64,000 bases of DNA from CAXSBA01 sp965277105 (GTDB lineage Bacteria; Spirochaetota; UBA12135; COTS27; CAXSBA01), in NCBI GenBank assembly GCA_965277105.1, contig OZ255710.1, positions 1,612,001-1,676,000 on the forward strand, read 5' to 3'. Shown here piece by piece: positions 9,442 through 17,330 of this stretch. Position 1 is the first letter of the stretch. Each line of letters opens with the position of its first letter. Under the pieces are notes generated by a model. That model had not been told where the DNA came from. It did no database searches and was given only the letters and a program-made list of their open reading frames with translations. A program made the translations under genes and the position numbers.

Positions 9442-9504
9442 TAGCTATATTTTTTCTATTAGAAAAACAATAAAAATTATTACAATTATTATAGGAGTAA
9501 CTTT

Positions 9505-10509
9505 ATGAAAGCAATAGGATATACAAGTAATGCCCCGCTAACCGAGCCAGGGGTTTTTACTGAGTTTGAAGCGCCACTGCCCAATTTGCAGCCTTACGAC
9601 CTTTTAGTCGCGGTTAAAGCGGTGTCGGTAAATCCAGTGGATTATAAAATTCGCGCAAGTCAGGTGCCTGACCCTAGCCCACGAATCATTGGTTATGACT
9701 CTGCGGGGATAGTTGCTGAAATTGGAAAAAACGTGAGTAATTTTAGTATAGGTGATGAGGTATTTTATGCGGGGGATATTAGTAGAAGTGGTAGTAATGC
9801 GGAATTCCAAGCGGTGGATAGTCGGGTTGTTGGGAAGAAACCTAAAAAATTAAGCTTTGTTGAATCTGCTGCTGTGCCTTTGACTAGTATTACTGCTTGG
9901 GAGCTTTTGTTTGATTCTTTGGCTATTGAAAAAGAGAGCGGGCAAGGCAAGAGTATCTTAATCATTGGTGGGGCTGGCGGAGTCGGTTCTATTTTAATTC
10001 AACTCGCCAAAAAGCTCACTAAGCTTACGGTTATTGCTACAGCCTCACGCCCCGAAACCATAAAGTGGGTAAAAACCATGGGAGCGGATTATGTGATAAA
10101 CCACCGAGAACCGCTGAGCGAGCAGCTACAAGAAATTAACCTTACTCCTACTTACGTTGCTAGCCTTACCAATACCGAAAACCATTTTAAAAGTATCATA
10201 GAGCTTATCGCACCAAGGGGAAGGGTGGCTATAATTGACGATGCTAAAATTTTGGACATTACCCCTGGCAAGAGAAAGTCCCTTAGCTTTCATTGGGAAT
10301 TGATGTTTACTCGCCCCTTGTTTCAAACTAAGGACATTGGGACCCAGGGGGATTTGTTAAATGCCGTTTCCCGGATGCTTGATGATGGAGAATTGGTTAC
10401 TACTTTAACTAATAACTTAGGAAAATTAAACACAGAAAATATCGTTAAGGCGCACACTCTACAACTTAGTGGTCGAGTAATTGGCAAAAATGTGCTAGAG
10501 GGGTTTTGA
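9505..10509 (+). CDS. Zinc-independent MDR alcohol dehydrogenase / quinone reductase
   Basis: A 334-residue medium-chain dehydrogenase/reductase of the NAD(P)H:quinone oxidoreductase (ZADH) branch. The GroES-like domain carries NPVDYKIR and GYDSAGIV. The Rossmann dinucleotide site reads IIGGAGGVGSILIQLAK (about residues 153-169), and the late GRVIGKNVL completes the family pattern. The Cys and His ligands of structural and catalytic zinc are absent, as usual in this branch. It probably reduces quinones or reactive carbonyls with NADPH; the substrate is unknown. AGGAG sits 7 nt before the ATG. The coding sequence is visibly richer in G+C than its neighbours and reads like a proteobacterial homologue, hinting at transfer. 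Confidence 0.85.
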   Translation: MKAIGYTSNAPLTEPGVFTEFEAPLPNLQPYDLLVAVKAVSVNPVDYKIRASQVPDPSPRIIGYDSAGIVAEIGKNVSNFSIGDEVFYAGDISRSGSNAEFQAVDSRVVGKKPKKLSFVESAAVPLTSITAWELLFDSLAIEKESGQGKSILIIGGAGGVGSILIQLAKKLTKLTVIATASRPETIKWVKTMGADYVINHREPLSEQLQEINLTPTYVASLTNTENHFKSIIELIAPRGRVAIIDDAKILDITPGKRKSLSFHWELMFTRPLFQTKDIGTQGDLLNAVSRMLDDGELVTTLTNNLGKLNTENIVKAHTLQLSGRVIGKNVLEGF

Positions 10510-10613
10510 TTAATAATTGCGCGGAAAAATTAATTTAATAAAGGAAATAATAAAAAATGGTAGAAAAGTTTTCTTAAAATTTTAATCCTGTTATATTAAA
10601 TGTAATTTTTTTA

Positions 10614-10622
10614 TGCTACAAT
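10614..10622 (+). promoter_or_regulatory. Extended -10 element upstream of PTS EI-like gene
   Basis: TGCTACAAT preceded by a T-run (TTTTTTTATGC), the same form as at 19775-19783. No convincing -35. The start codon is about 50 nt downstream. Confidence 0.45.
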
Positions 10623-10673
10623 TAGCATCCGAAAATAATTTTTATAGTAATTAGTAAAGCATAAAAAAACAAG

Positions 10674-12392
10674 ATGATAAGCCATAAGGCAATTGATTTT
10701 TATCTTATATCAGGGCCAGAAGATAAAGCAAGCCCCATTGTAGGAAAGCCTTTTCACTATAAAAAAAATCCCCGTTTGGAAGATCTCTTGCTTCGCTATA
10801 AGGGAAAAAATTTTACTTTAGAAAATTTTAATACAGCGGTAACCAAAACTAAAGAAACCATTATAGCCCAGCAGCGAATTTTAAAAAGTAAATTAGGTTA
10901 TGAAGCGAAACTTTTATTTGATGGTTACTTGCTTATTTTAGAAGATGAGGAATTTACGGGAGCGATTAAAGGGCTCATCGAAGAAAACTATCCGCCTCCC
11001 GAAGCGATCATTAAAGTTGCTAAAAAATTCATTAATTTTTTTTACGAAAGTAACTTCGAAGGTTTAAGAGAAAAAATTTTGGAAATAAGAGATTTAACCA
11101 ATTATCTCCTTTTTAATTTAGAAGAAAAGCAAAAAAAACAAGAACTTATTAAAACCATACTTTTATTGCAAGAAAGAATTACCCCGCTTGATATTTTGCG
11201 CATATTTATTTATGGAGTAAAAGCGATTATTGCTTTGAAAAACAACTCTACTACTAACCACACGAGAATCATCCTACATTCCCTTAAATTGCCTTACTTA
11301 GAAATAAGCGCAGAATACCAAAAAATAATAATTACCACGAAAGATATTCTTTGCCTTGATTTCTCCAATAATCAACTGATTGTTAACCCTAAAAAAAACA
11401 TTAGTATAAAAAAAACAAATCTTTCTTCTAGTAATAATTTTTCATTTCAAGAAAATCAAAAAACCATTAAAACAAAAGACAATCACCCTGTCAATCTCTA
11501 TCTAACTATCAACTTTGCTGATGATTTAAAAGAAGATAAAATTTCTAAAGTAAAAGGAGTCGGGCTGGTTCGAACGGAATTTTTTTTCTTGCTGAGGAAT
11601 GCTTACCTTAATCAAAAAGAGCAGATTACTATTTATAAAAAAATTTTAAAAAAAGCAGCCGACAAAGAAGTTAATTTTAGATTGCTTGATTTGGGAGCCG
11701 ATAAAAAATTAGGGCTAGAAGAAAACGAGCTTTCAGTTGAATTGAAAGATAATTCTTTAATCCGAGGAGTTCAATTTCTATTAAAAAGCAAGGCGCTTTT
11801 ACAAACTCAAATTGAAGCCCTCTTGCTAGCTAGCAAAGAAACTCAAACTTCGATTTTAAGGATTATCATGCCTTTTGTTACTAATGTCGAGGAGATTATT
11901 CAAGTGAAAAAAACAATTTACTCCCTGCAGAAAAAACTTCATTTAGAGGAAGAAATTACAATTTCCTTAGGCATTATGGTTGAGCTCCCCAGTGTGATTT
12001 GGCACCTTAAAGAAATTAGCGAAGAAGTGGATTTTTTTTCCATCGGTAGTAATGACCTCATTATCAATTTGCTAGCCATAAAAGATAATTTCATTTCTAC
12101 TAGGGAGGACTACTTTTATAACCCGCTTATCTACCGTTATTTATTTGATTTATTTAACAAATTAGTCGTTTGCCAAAAAAAAGTTATAGTCTGTGGGCAA
12201 CTAGCAGAGAACCCCCAGTTTTTAGAGTTCCTTATTGGAGTGGGTTTTGCCAATTTAAGCATTGACCTTGAAAGTTTGCCATCTATAATTAGTAAGATAA
12301 AAACTATTTCCCTAACCGAAGCAAAAGTAAAAGTAAAAGTTATCTTAGCACAAAAGTCCAGCAGAGAAGTGAGAAAAGTTTTATTCGAATAA
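10674..12392 (+). CDS. Divergent PTS enzyme I (PEP-protein phosphotransferase)
   Basis: 572 residues, the usual length of enzyme I, which takes phosphate from phosphoenolpyruvate and passes it to HPr. PEP-domain motifs are kept: GLVRTEF (Arg300), FRLLDLGADK (Arg336), GIMVELPS, FFSIGSNDL and VCGQLAENP with the catalytic Cys near residue 507. The phosphohistidine domain is eroded: the usual GGxxSHxAIxAR reads STTNHTRIILHS, but a His remains at residue 196, close to E. coli His189. The N-terminal HPr-binding half is weakly conserved. It may be a regulatory or Ntr-type EI, or may phosphorylate a non-sugar partner. No HPr or EII gene is visible in the window. The start ATG lacks a strong ribosome site. 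Confidence 0.8.
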   Translation: MISHKAIDFYLISGPEDKASPIVGKPFHYKKNPRLEDLLLRYKGKNFTLENFNTAVTKTKETIIAQQRILKSKLGYEAKLLFDGYLLILEDEEFTGAIKGLIEENYPPPEAIIKVAKKFINFFYESNFEGLREKILEIRDLTNYLLFNLEEKQKKQELIKTILLLQERITPLDILRIFIYGVKAIIALKNNSTTNHTRIILHSLKLPYLEISAEYQKIIITTKDILCLDFSNNQLIVNPKKNISIKKTNLSSSNNFSFQENQKTIKTKDNHPVNLYLTINFADDLKEDKISKVKGVGLVRTEFFFLLRNAYLNQKEQITIYKKILKKAADKEVNFRLLDLGADKKLGLEENELSVELKDNSLIRGVQFLLKSKALLQTQIEALLLASKETQTSILRIIMPFVTNVEEIIQVKKTIYSLQKKLHLEEEITISLGIMVELPSVIWHLKEISEEVDFFSIGSNDLIINLLAIKDNFISTREDYFYNPLIYRYLFDLFNKLVVCQKKVIVCGQLAENPQFLEFLIGVGFANLSIDLESLPSIISKIKTISLTEAKVKVKVILAQKSSREVRKVLFE

Positions 12393-12432
12393 TCTCGCTT
12401 TATTTTTGATTATTTATAGTATCATATTAACC

Positions 12433-12918
12433 ATGAAAGAAAGTTGGTCGACCATTGAATTTGCTCCTAGGAAAACAATTTTTCAAATAGAAGAAGGCAA
12501 AGAATTTTGCCCTAAGTTTAATGCAGAAGGGTTGCTCCCCGTTGTTACTACCGAGCATAAGACCAATGATATTTTGATGCTAGGCTATATGAACGAAGAA
12601 GCACTGAAAAAAACTATCCTTCAAGGGGAAGCATTTTATTATAGTCGTAGTCGAAAGATTATTTGGCATAAAGGGGCGAAAAGTGGTTTTGTGCAGAAGG
12701 TTAAAGATATTTTAATTGATGATGATCAAGATGCTTTGATCTTAAAAGTAGAAGTTTTAAATGGAGGAGCGAGCTGCCATGTGGGGTACCGATCTTGCTT
12801 TTACCGTAAGGTAACCAAAGACTCTCATAACACTTTAGCCTTAGAGTTTCAAGAAAAAACCAAAGTGTTTGACCCTCAAAAGGTTTACCCCAACGAAAAA
12901 AATCCTACGCAAATTTAA
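12433..12918 (+). CDS. hisI: Phosphoribosyl-AMP cyclohydrolase
   Basis: 161 residues from the ATG at 12433. The enzyme opens the purine ring of phosphoribosyl-AMP in step 3 of histidine synthesis. Family motifs are clear: GYMNEEAL, YYSRSRKIIWHKG, the metal-binding DDDQDAL and GGASCHVGYRSCF with its zinc cysteine. There is no fused HisE domain. The frame also opens at a TTG at 12406, but that extension reads through a promoter-like stretch; TATCAT ends 7 nt before the ATG, so a leaderless start at 12433 is preferred. No other his gene is in the window; folE2 follows 20 bp later. Confidence 0.93.
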   Translation: MKESWSTIEFAPRKTIFQIEEGKEFCPKFNAEGLLPVVTTEHKTNDILMLGYMNEEALKKTILQGEAFYYSRSRKIIWHKGAKSGFVQKVKDILIDDDQDALILKVEVLNGGASCHVGYRSCFYRKVTKDSHNTLALEFQEKTKVFDPQKVYPNEKNPTQI

Positions 12919-12938
12919 TTAAAAATCACTTAATTTTT

Positions 12939-13826
12939 ATGGATAAGAAACTACCGGATATTGTTAACAAAATTAAATCAAATTATTTTTTTTCAATTAA
13001 TAAAGTGGGGATGGAAAATATTGAAATCCCTTTGTCCTTAGTAGGCACCCAAAGTTTTACTAAGGGGATTGTTGACATTTATGTAAACCTTATTGATAAG
13101 CGTTATAAGGGGATTCATATGTCTCGTTTGTATTTGCTATTAGTAGAAAATTTTAAAAAAAATAAATTTAGTTTTGCTAATTTACTTTCTCTTCATCAAG
13201 AACTCTGCGCTTCTCAAAGCCCCCATAGTAATAAAAGTTTTCTTAATGTGAAAATCGAGTACCCGCTTTTAAGGCAGTCGCTAATTAGCAAATTTTCCGC
13301 TTATCGTTTTTATCCAATAACAATTTATTCTGAATATGATCAGAAAAAAATCAAACTAGAATTCGAAATAGATATTGTTTATTCAAGCACTTGCCCTTGT
13401 TCGGCTAGTTTAAGTAGCGAAGCGATTAAAAATGATTTTTTAGATAAAATCAGTGCTTTAAAAACCAAAAAAGAAATCGCTCAGTTCGCTGAAAACTACA
13501 ATTTCATGCAAGCGACTCCTCATGCTCAAAGGAGTCTGGCAAAAGTAAGGTTTCAGCTAAAAAAAGAAGAGTTTGATTTTAAAACTTTAAGCGCTATTAT
13601 CAATCAAATAGAAACAGCGATTGCTACTCCAGTTCAAGCGGTAGTTAAACGAAAAGACGAGCAGCAGTTTGCCATCCTCAATGCGGAAAACCTTATGTTT
13701 TGCGAGGATGCTTATCGGGTTATTAAAAATTACTTTACCCAAGAAAAAATCTTTTCCAAGCATAGCATTAAGGTGGTGCATTATGAAAGCCTGCATGCCC
13801 ATAATGCGGTAGCTACTTCGGATTAG
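12939..13826 (+). CDS. folE2: GTP cyclohydrolase FolE2 (type IB)
   Basis: 295 residues of the COG1469 family, which converts GTP to 7,8-dihydroneopterin triphosphate for folate or queuosine precursors. The diagnostic STCPCSASLS (cysteines near residue 151), ATPHAQRS and the C-terminal HYESLHAHNAVATS are present. FolE2 is structurally unrelated to FolE and works with metals other than zinc. It lies 20 bp after hisI, probably co-transcribed. The start is the ATG at 12939; no strong ribosome site. Confidence 0.93.
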   Translation: MDKKLPDIVNKIKSNYFFSINKVGMENIEIPLSLVGTQSFTKGIVDIYVNLIDKRYKGIHMSRLYLLLVENFKKNKFSFANLLSLHQELCASQSPHSNKSFLNVKIEYPLLRQSLISKFSAYRFYPITIYSEYDQKKIKLEFEIDIVYSSTCPCSASLSSEAIKNDFLDKISALKTKKEIAQFAENYNFMQATPHAQRSLAKVRFQLKKEEFDFKTLSAIINQIETAIATPVQAVVKRKDEQQFAILNAENLMFCEDAYRVIKNYFTQEKIFSKHSIKVVHYESLHAHNAVATSD

Positions 13827-13902
13827 AAAATATCCCCTCCGCAACTTTAAGTAAATATAATATAATTAAATACCTTATTACTTTAATATATTAGGAGGAA
13901 AA

Positions 13903-14271
13903 ATGAAAATTATTTATTATCTAACCAACTCACTTCTTGTTTTATCGGCTCTGATGGGGGCGGCGAATGCGATTTTTAATGCGGATAATTATATCCAGCA
14001 GATGAGTCAGTTGGGGTATCCTAATTATTTAGGATATATTTTAGCTATTTTTCAACTGGTAGGGGCTTTAGTCATTGGGTTGAGTTTGCTTAAAATAAAG
14101 TTAGGCGGGTTAGACTTTTTAAAAGAATGGGCTTATGCTGGCTTTTTTATTAATTTTACGGGGGCTTTTCTTACTCACATTTTTAATCAAGATGGACAGT
14201 TTATGGCTTCTCTTGTTGCGTTAGTTATTTTTATGATGGCTTATTTTAGTAAAAAAAAGTTAGGGAAATAA
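13903..14271 (+). CDS. DoxX-like small membrane protein
   Basis: 122 residues with four predicted membrane helices and short loops, typical of the DoxX-like family. The helices cover about residues 4-24, 42-64, 74-93 and 100-117. An excellent AGGAGG site precedes the ATG, suggesting strong translation. Members often accompany oxidoreductases or respond to stress, but no function can be fixed from the sequence. It is convergent with rmuC. Confidence 0.65.
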   Translation: MKIIYYLTNSLLVLSALMGAANAIFNADNYIQQMSQLGYPNYLGYILAIFQLVGALVIGLSLLKIKLGGLDFLKEWAYAGFFINFTGAFLTHIFNQDGQFMASLVALVIFMMAYFSKKKLGK

Positions 14272-14463
14272 TGAGAAATTTATTTTAATGGAGAATTATT
14301 TTTTTTTGAAAGAAAATTAAGTTATAAATAGATTTATACATATGATATAAAGTTAATGGTAAAATAAATTTTGGTAAGTGGCTATAATAAAGCTTAATGC
14401 TGCAAGGCTGGGTATCCTTATAACTGCCCACTTTTCGTCCTAAATAAAAAAAATTGAAGGAAG

Positions 14464-15756
14464 CTAAAAAAGCTGGTTGGTATCTTCTAGCATAGTTGTT
14501 CTTGCTATCTTTGGTTTTTCTTCCTCGCTTAAAGAGAAAGGGTTTTCGGTTTTATTGAGTTTTTTATCGATGATTTTCGTTCTTTTGCTAGCGTCGTCAA
14601 TGACATTGCCCGCTTCTTGAATTTTCTTTTGAGCTTTCTCTAAAAGTCCCCCAAATTTATGAAAATCTTTCTTAAAATCATTGAGATGTCTCCAGACTTC
14701 TACGGTTTTTTTTTCAATAGCTAATGTTTTAAAACCAACTTGGAGGCTACTTAAAAAGGCAGAAAAATGATTAGGTCCAACAATTAAAATTTTAAAGTCT
14801 CGCCTAAGCTCTTCGGTTAAACTAGTTTGTTGCATCACTTCGTTGTAAAGCCCTTCAATAGGCAAGAACATAATGGCAAAATCGGTAGTGAAGGGTGGCT
14901 CTATGTATTTACTACTAATGTCTTTAGCGAAACTTTTAATTCTCCTGGCAATTTCTTTGCGGCTTTCTTTAACGGCTTCTAAATTATTTTCTTCATAAGC
15001 CTGATTAAAGTGCTCATAAGGTTCTAAGGGAAATTTCGAGTCAATGGGTATCCAAACGGTTTCTTCGGATTTTTTCCCAGGCATTTTAATGGCAAATTCT
15101 ACTCGTTCCCCCGAGTTTTTTTTTACTGCAATGTTTTTCGCATACTGCTCGGGAGTAAGAATTTCTGCTAATAAATTTTCTAATTGGTACTCCCCTAAAA
15201 TGCCTCTAGTTTTAACGTTGGTTAGCACCCTACTTAAACTATTAACCCCGTCCGAGAGTTTGGTCATTTCGCCTAAATTTTTCTGCATTCTTTCTAGTTT
15301 TTCTCCTACGCTATCAAAGGCATTTTTAAAACGAGCATCTAAGGTTTTTTGTAATTTTTCATCTACTATTTCACGCATTTGATTCAGTTTTTGATTGTTG
15401 TTTTCTCTTAGATCTATCATTTGCTTGGCTACTATGTCAGCCATCTTGTTTAATTTATTTTCATTGGAGTTCGTTAAGTTGAAAAGTTGCTTAGAAAAAA
15501 AATCCATTTGGTCCTTACTTTTTTGGTCATTTTCCGTTAGCCTTTGAAAAAGAGAGTTCTCAAATAATTTTTGTTGTTTATAATTTTCTTCTCGGTTTTT
15601 TTGCATTTCTTCGCGAAAAGTCATTAGGGTTTTTTCTAGATATTCTTGGGTGAAATTTTGACTATAGTAGTTGCTGGTTGAGAGTTTTCTAAAGAAAACG
15701 AAGAAAATAATAATTAAAGCAAACAGCCCAAAGGCCAATAAAAAATAGATTTCCAA
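14464..15756 (-). CDS. rmuC: DNA recombination protein RmuC
   Basis: 430 residues from a TTG at 15756. One N-terminal membrane helix (YFLLAFGLFALIIIFFVFF) is followed by a long coiled coil (about residues 40-175) and the RmuC core with GILGEYQLENLLAEIL, VEFAIKMPGK, WIPIDSKFPLEPYEH and DFAIMFLPIEGLYNEV. RmuC proteins limit inversion between short inverted repeats; the core resembles a nuclease fold. The open frame runs back to 15867, but that part only re-reads nqrM in another frame, and the TTG starts 5 bp after the nqrM stop. The two genes are probably one transcript. Confidence 0.9.
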   Translation of the reverse strand: MEIYFLLAFGLFALIIIFFVFFRKLSTSNYYSQNFTQEYLEKTLMTFREEMQKNREENYKQQKLFENSLFQRLTENDQKSKDQMDFFSKQLFNLTNSNENKLNKMADIVAKQMIDLRENNNQKLNQMREIVDEKLQKTLDARFKNAFDSVGEKLERMQKNLGEMTKLSDGVNSLSRVLTNVKTRGILGEYQLENLLAEILTPEQYAKNIAVKKNSGERVEFAIKMPGKKSEETVWIPIDSKFPLEPYEHFNQAYEENNLEAVKESRKEIARRIKSFAKDISSKYIEPPFTTDFAIMFLPIEGLYNEVMQQTSLTEELRRDFKILIVGPNHFSAFLSSLQVGFKTLAIEKKTVEVWRHLNDFKKDFHKFGGLLEKAQKKIQEAGNVIDDASKRTKIIDKKLNKTENPFSLSEEEKPKIARTTMLEDTNQLF

Positions 15757-15760
15757 AAAG

Positions 15761-15952
15761 CTACTTTTTACTTTGGCAATCGGGATTTTTATTGCGGTTA
15801 GGACAAGTAGCACAAGAAAGCGACTCCCCATCAGGGCCGATAACTTGTACGCCCCCGCAAGAACCACGCAAGCGTTTATTAGCGATAATGGTGCCTAGCG
15901 CTAAGAGAATAACAGCAATGACAAAAAAAATAAATGTAAGTAAATAAGTCAT
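15761..15952 (-). CDS. nqrM: Na+-NQR maturation protein NqrM
   Basis: 63 residues: one membrane helix (about 3-24) then KRLRGSCGG and a CATC motif, with four cysteines at 32, 47, 50 and 59. This is the DUF539/NqrM pattern. NqrM helps insert the iron centre held by cysteines of NqrD and NqrE in the sodium-pumping NADH:quinone oxidoreductase. No nqr gene is in the window, so the complex should be encoded elsewhere. An extended -10 promoter lies about 70 bp upstream. Confidence 0.85.
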   Translation of the reverse strand: MTYLLTFIFFVIAVILLALGTIIANKRLRGSCGGVQVIGPDGESLSCATCPNRNKNPDCQSKK

Positions 15953-16020
15953 AAATTAGATATTGCTTTTAAAAAACACGAAAGACAAAAATAGGGTTTT
16001 AAATTTACCTTTATAATAAT

Positions 16021-16029
16021 ATTATAGCA
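16021..16029 (-). promoter_or_regulatory. Extended -10 promoter for nqrM-rmuC
   Basis: On the minus strand TTTTTATGCTATAAT, i.e. TGC followed by consensus TATAAT (plus 16021-16026). The surrounding 24 bp are almost identical to the promoter at 48234-48242. Confidence 0.6.
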
Positions 16030-16196
16030 TAAAAACTATTTTTTTCAATAGAGACCCTTGTAAACTTCCTTTAAAAAAAATTATCTAGCCTGCTTAATGT
16101 TTTTAACTAAACGATTTTAATTTATACCCTATAATTATTAATAATTATTTTATTTAAAATTGCTAAACTTAAATCATCTCATTATTCATCTCCTAA

Positions 16197-17330
16197 ATGA
16201 AAAACCAAGAAAATAAAAAAAGTCTTTCATTAATTCATAATCAACTCATCAAAAGCAAGCGGGTGGTAATTAAAGTGGGAAGCTCTCTTTTAGTTAACCC
16301 TAAGGGGCAAATTTCCAAAAAAGAAATGAATAGCATTGTTAATCTTATCGTTACTATGCGTAAGCAAAAGAAAGAAGTTATTTTAGTGAGCTCAGGAGCA
16401 GTAGCAGCAGCAAATTTTAAAAAGAAAAAAAATATAAATTTAGAGTTAAAACAAGCCTTAGCTAGCATTGGACAAGTGGCTTTAATGGAGTATTATCGTA
16501 AATCTTTTTTAAGAAAAGAAATAATTATTGGCCAGATCCTTTTTTCCAAGCATTCAATTAAAGACCGAGTTGCTTATTTAAATGCTCGTAGCACTCTCCG
16601 CGAACTACTTAAGTTGAAAGCGTTACCGATCATTAACGAAAATGATTCGCTGGCTACTGATGAATTTAAATTTGGTGATAACGATGTCTTAGGGGCGCTC
16701 ACTTGTGGGTTAGTTGATGCTGATTTGTATTTAATTTTATCGAATGTCAATGGTTTTTACGATAACCATGCTAGTGAAAATCCTGCTGTTATTCCTTTAA
16801 TTGAAAATATTGATGAAGGTATTTACGCCAAAGCCTCGGTTAAGGTTTCTGCTCTCGGGACAGGGGGAATGTTCTCGAAGCTAAAGGCCTGTGGGCTAAC
16901 GAAGGAATGGGGAATTCCTAGTTTTTTAACTTCTGGTAAAAGTAAAAATTTGTATAAAAATATTTTTGTTAAAAATCAAGGGACTTTATTTTATAGCCCT
17001 GAGTATAAAAAAGTTAGTAGTAAGAAAAAGTGGTTATGGTCTAACTATGATGCTCAAGGAGATATTTTTATTGATGATGGAGCTAAAACCGCTTTAGAAA
17101 ATAATAAATCCTTACTAGCTAGTGGGGTTATAAAAGTTGAGGGGGATTTTAAGGTGGGGGATTTTTGTAATTTAATTAATCATAAAAAAAAACTAGCTCG
17201 AGGAATGGTGAATTTTTCCTTTCAAGAATTAACTAAAATAAAAGGAAAACACTCCAAGGAAATCGAAAAAATTTTAGGCTACTCTTCCCCGCAAGAAGTT
17301 ATCCACCGTGATAATTTAATCTCATTTTGA
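16197..17330 (+). CDS. proB: Glutamate 5-kinase
   Basis: 377 residues. It phosphorylates glutamate, the first step of proline synthesis. The kinase domain shows VIKVGSSLL, VSSGAVAA, PIINENDSLATDE, FGDNDVLGA and GTGGMFSKLKA. A PUA domain fills the C-terminus (about 280-375), as in E. coli ProB. Proline feedback control is expected for the family. The partner proA lies 15 kb away at 32370. The stop TGA overlaps the TTG start of trkH, so translation is probably coupled. Confidence 0.96.
   Translation: MKNQENKKSLSLIHNQLIKSKRVVIKVGSSLLVNPKGQISKKEMNSIVNLIVTMRKQKKEVILVSSGAVAAANFKKKKNINLELKQALASIGQVALMEYYRKSFLRKEIIIGQILFSKHSIKDRVAYLNARSTLRELLKLKALPIINENDSLATDEFKFGDNDVLGALTCGLVDADLYLILSNVNGFYDNHASENPAVIPLIENIDEGIYAKASVKVSALGTGGMFSKLKACGLTKEWGIPSFLTSGKSKNLYKNIFVKNQGTLFYSPEYKKVSSKKKWLWSNYDAQGDIFIDDGAKTALENNKSLLASGVIKVEGDFKVGDFCNLINHKKKLARGMVNFSFQELTKIKGKHSKEIEKILGYSSPQEVIHRDNLISF

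Noticed and set aside
15757..15867. Longer RmuC N-terminus from 15867
   Set aside because: This stretch re-reads the nqrM gene in another frame; the TTG at 15756 gives the expected membrane helix.
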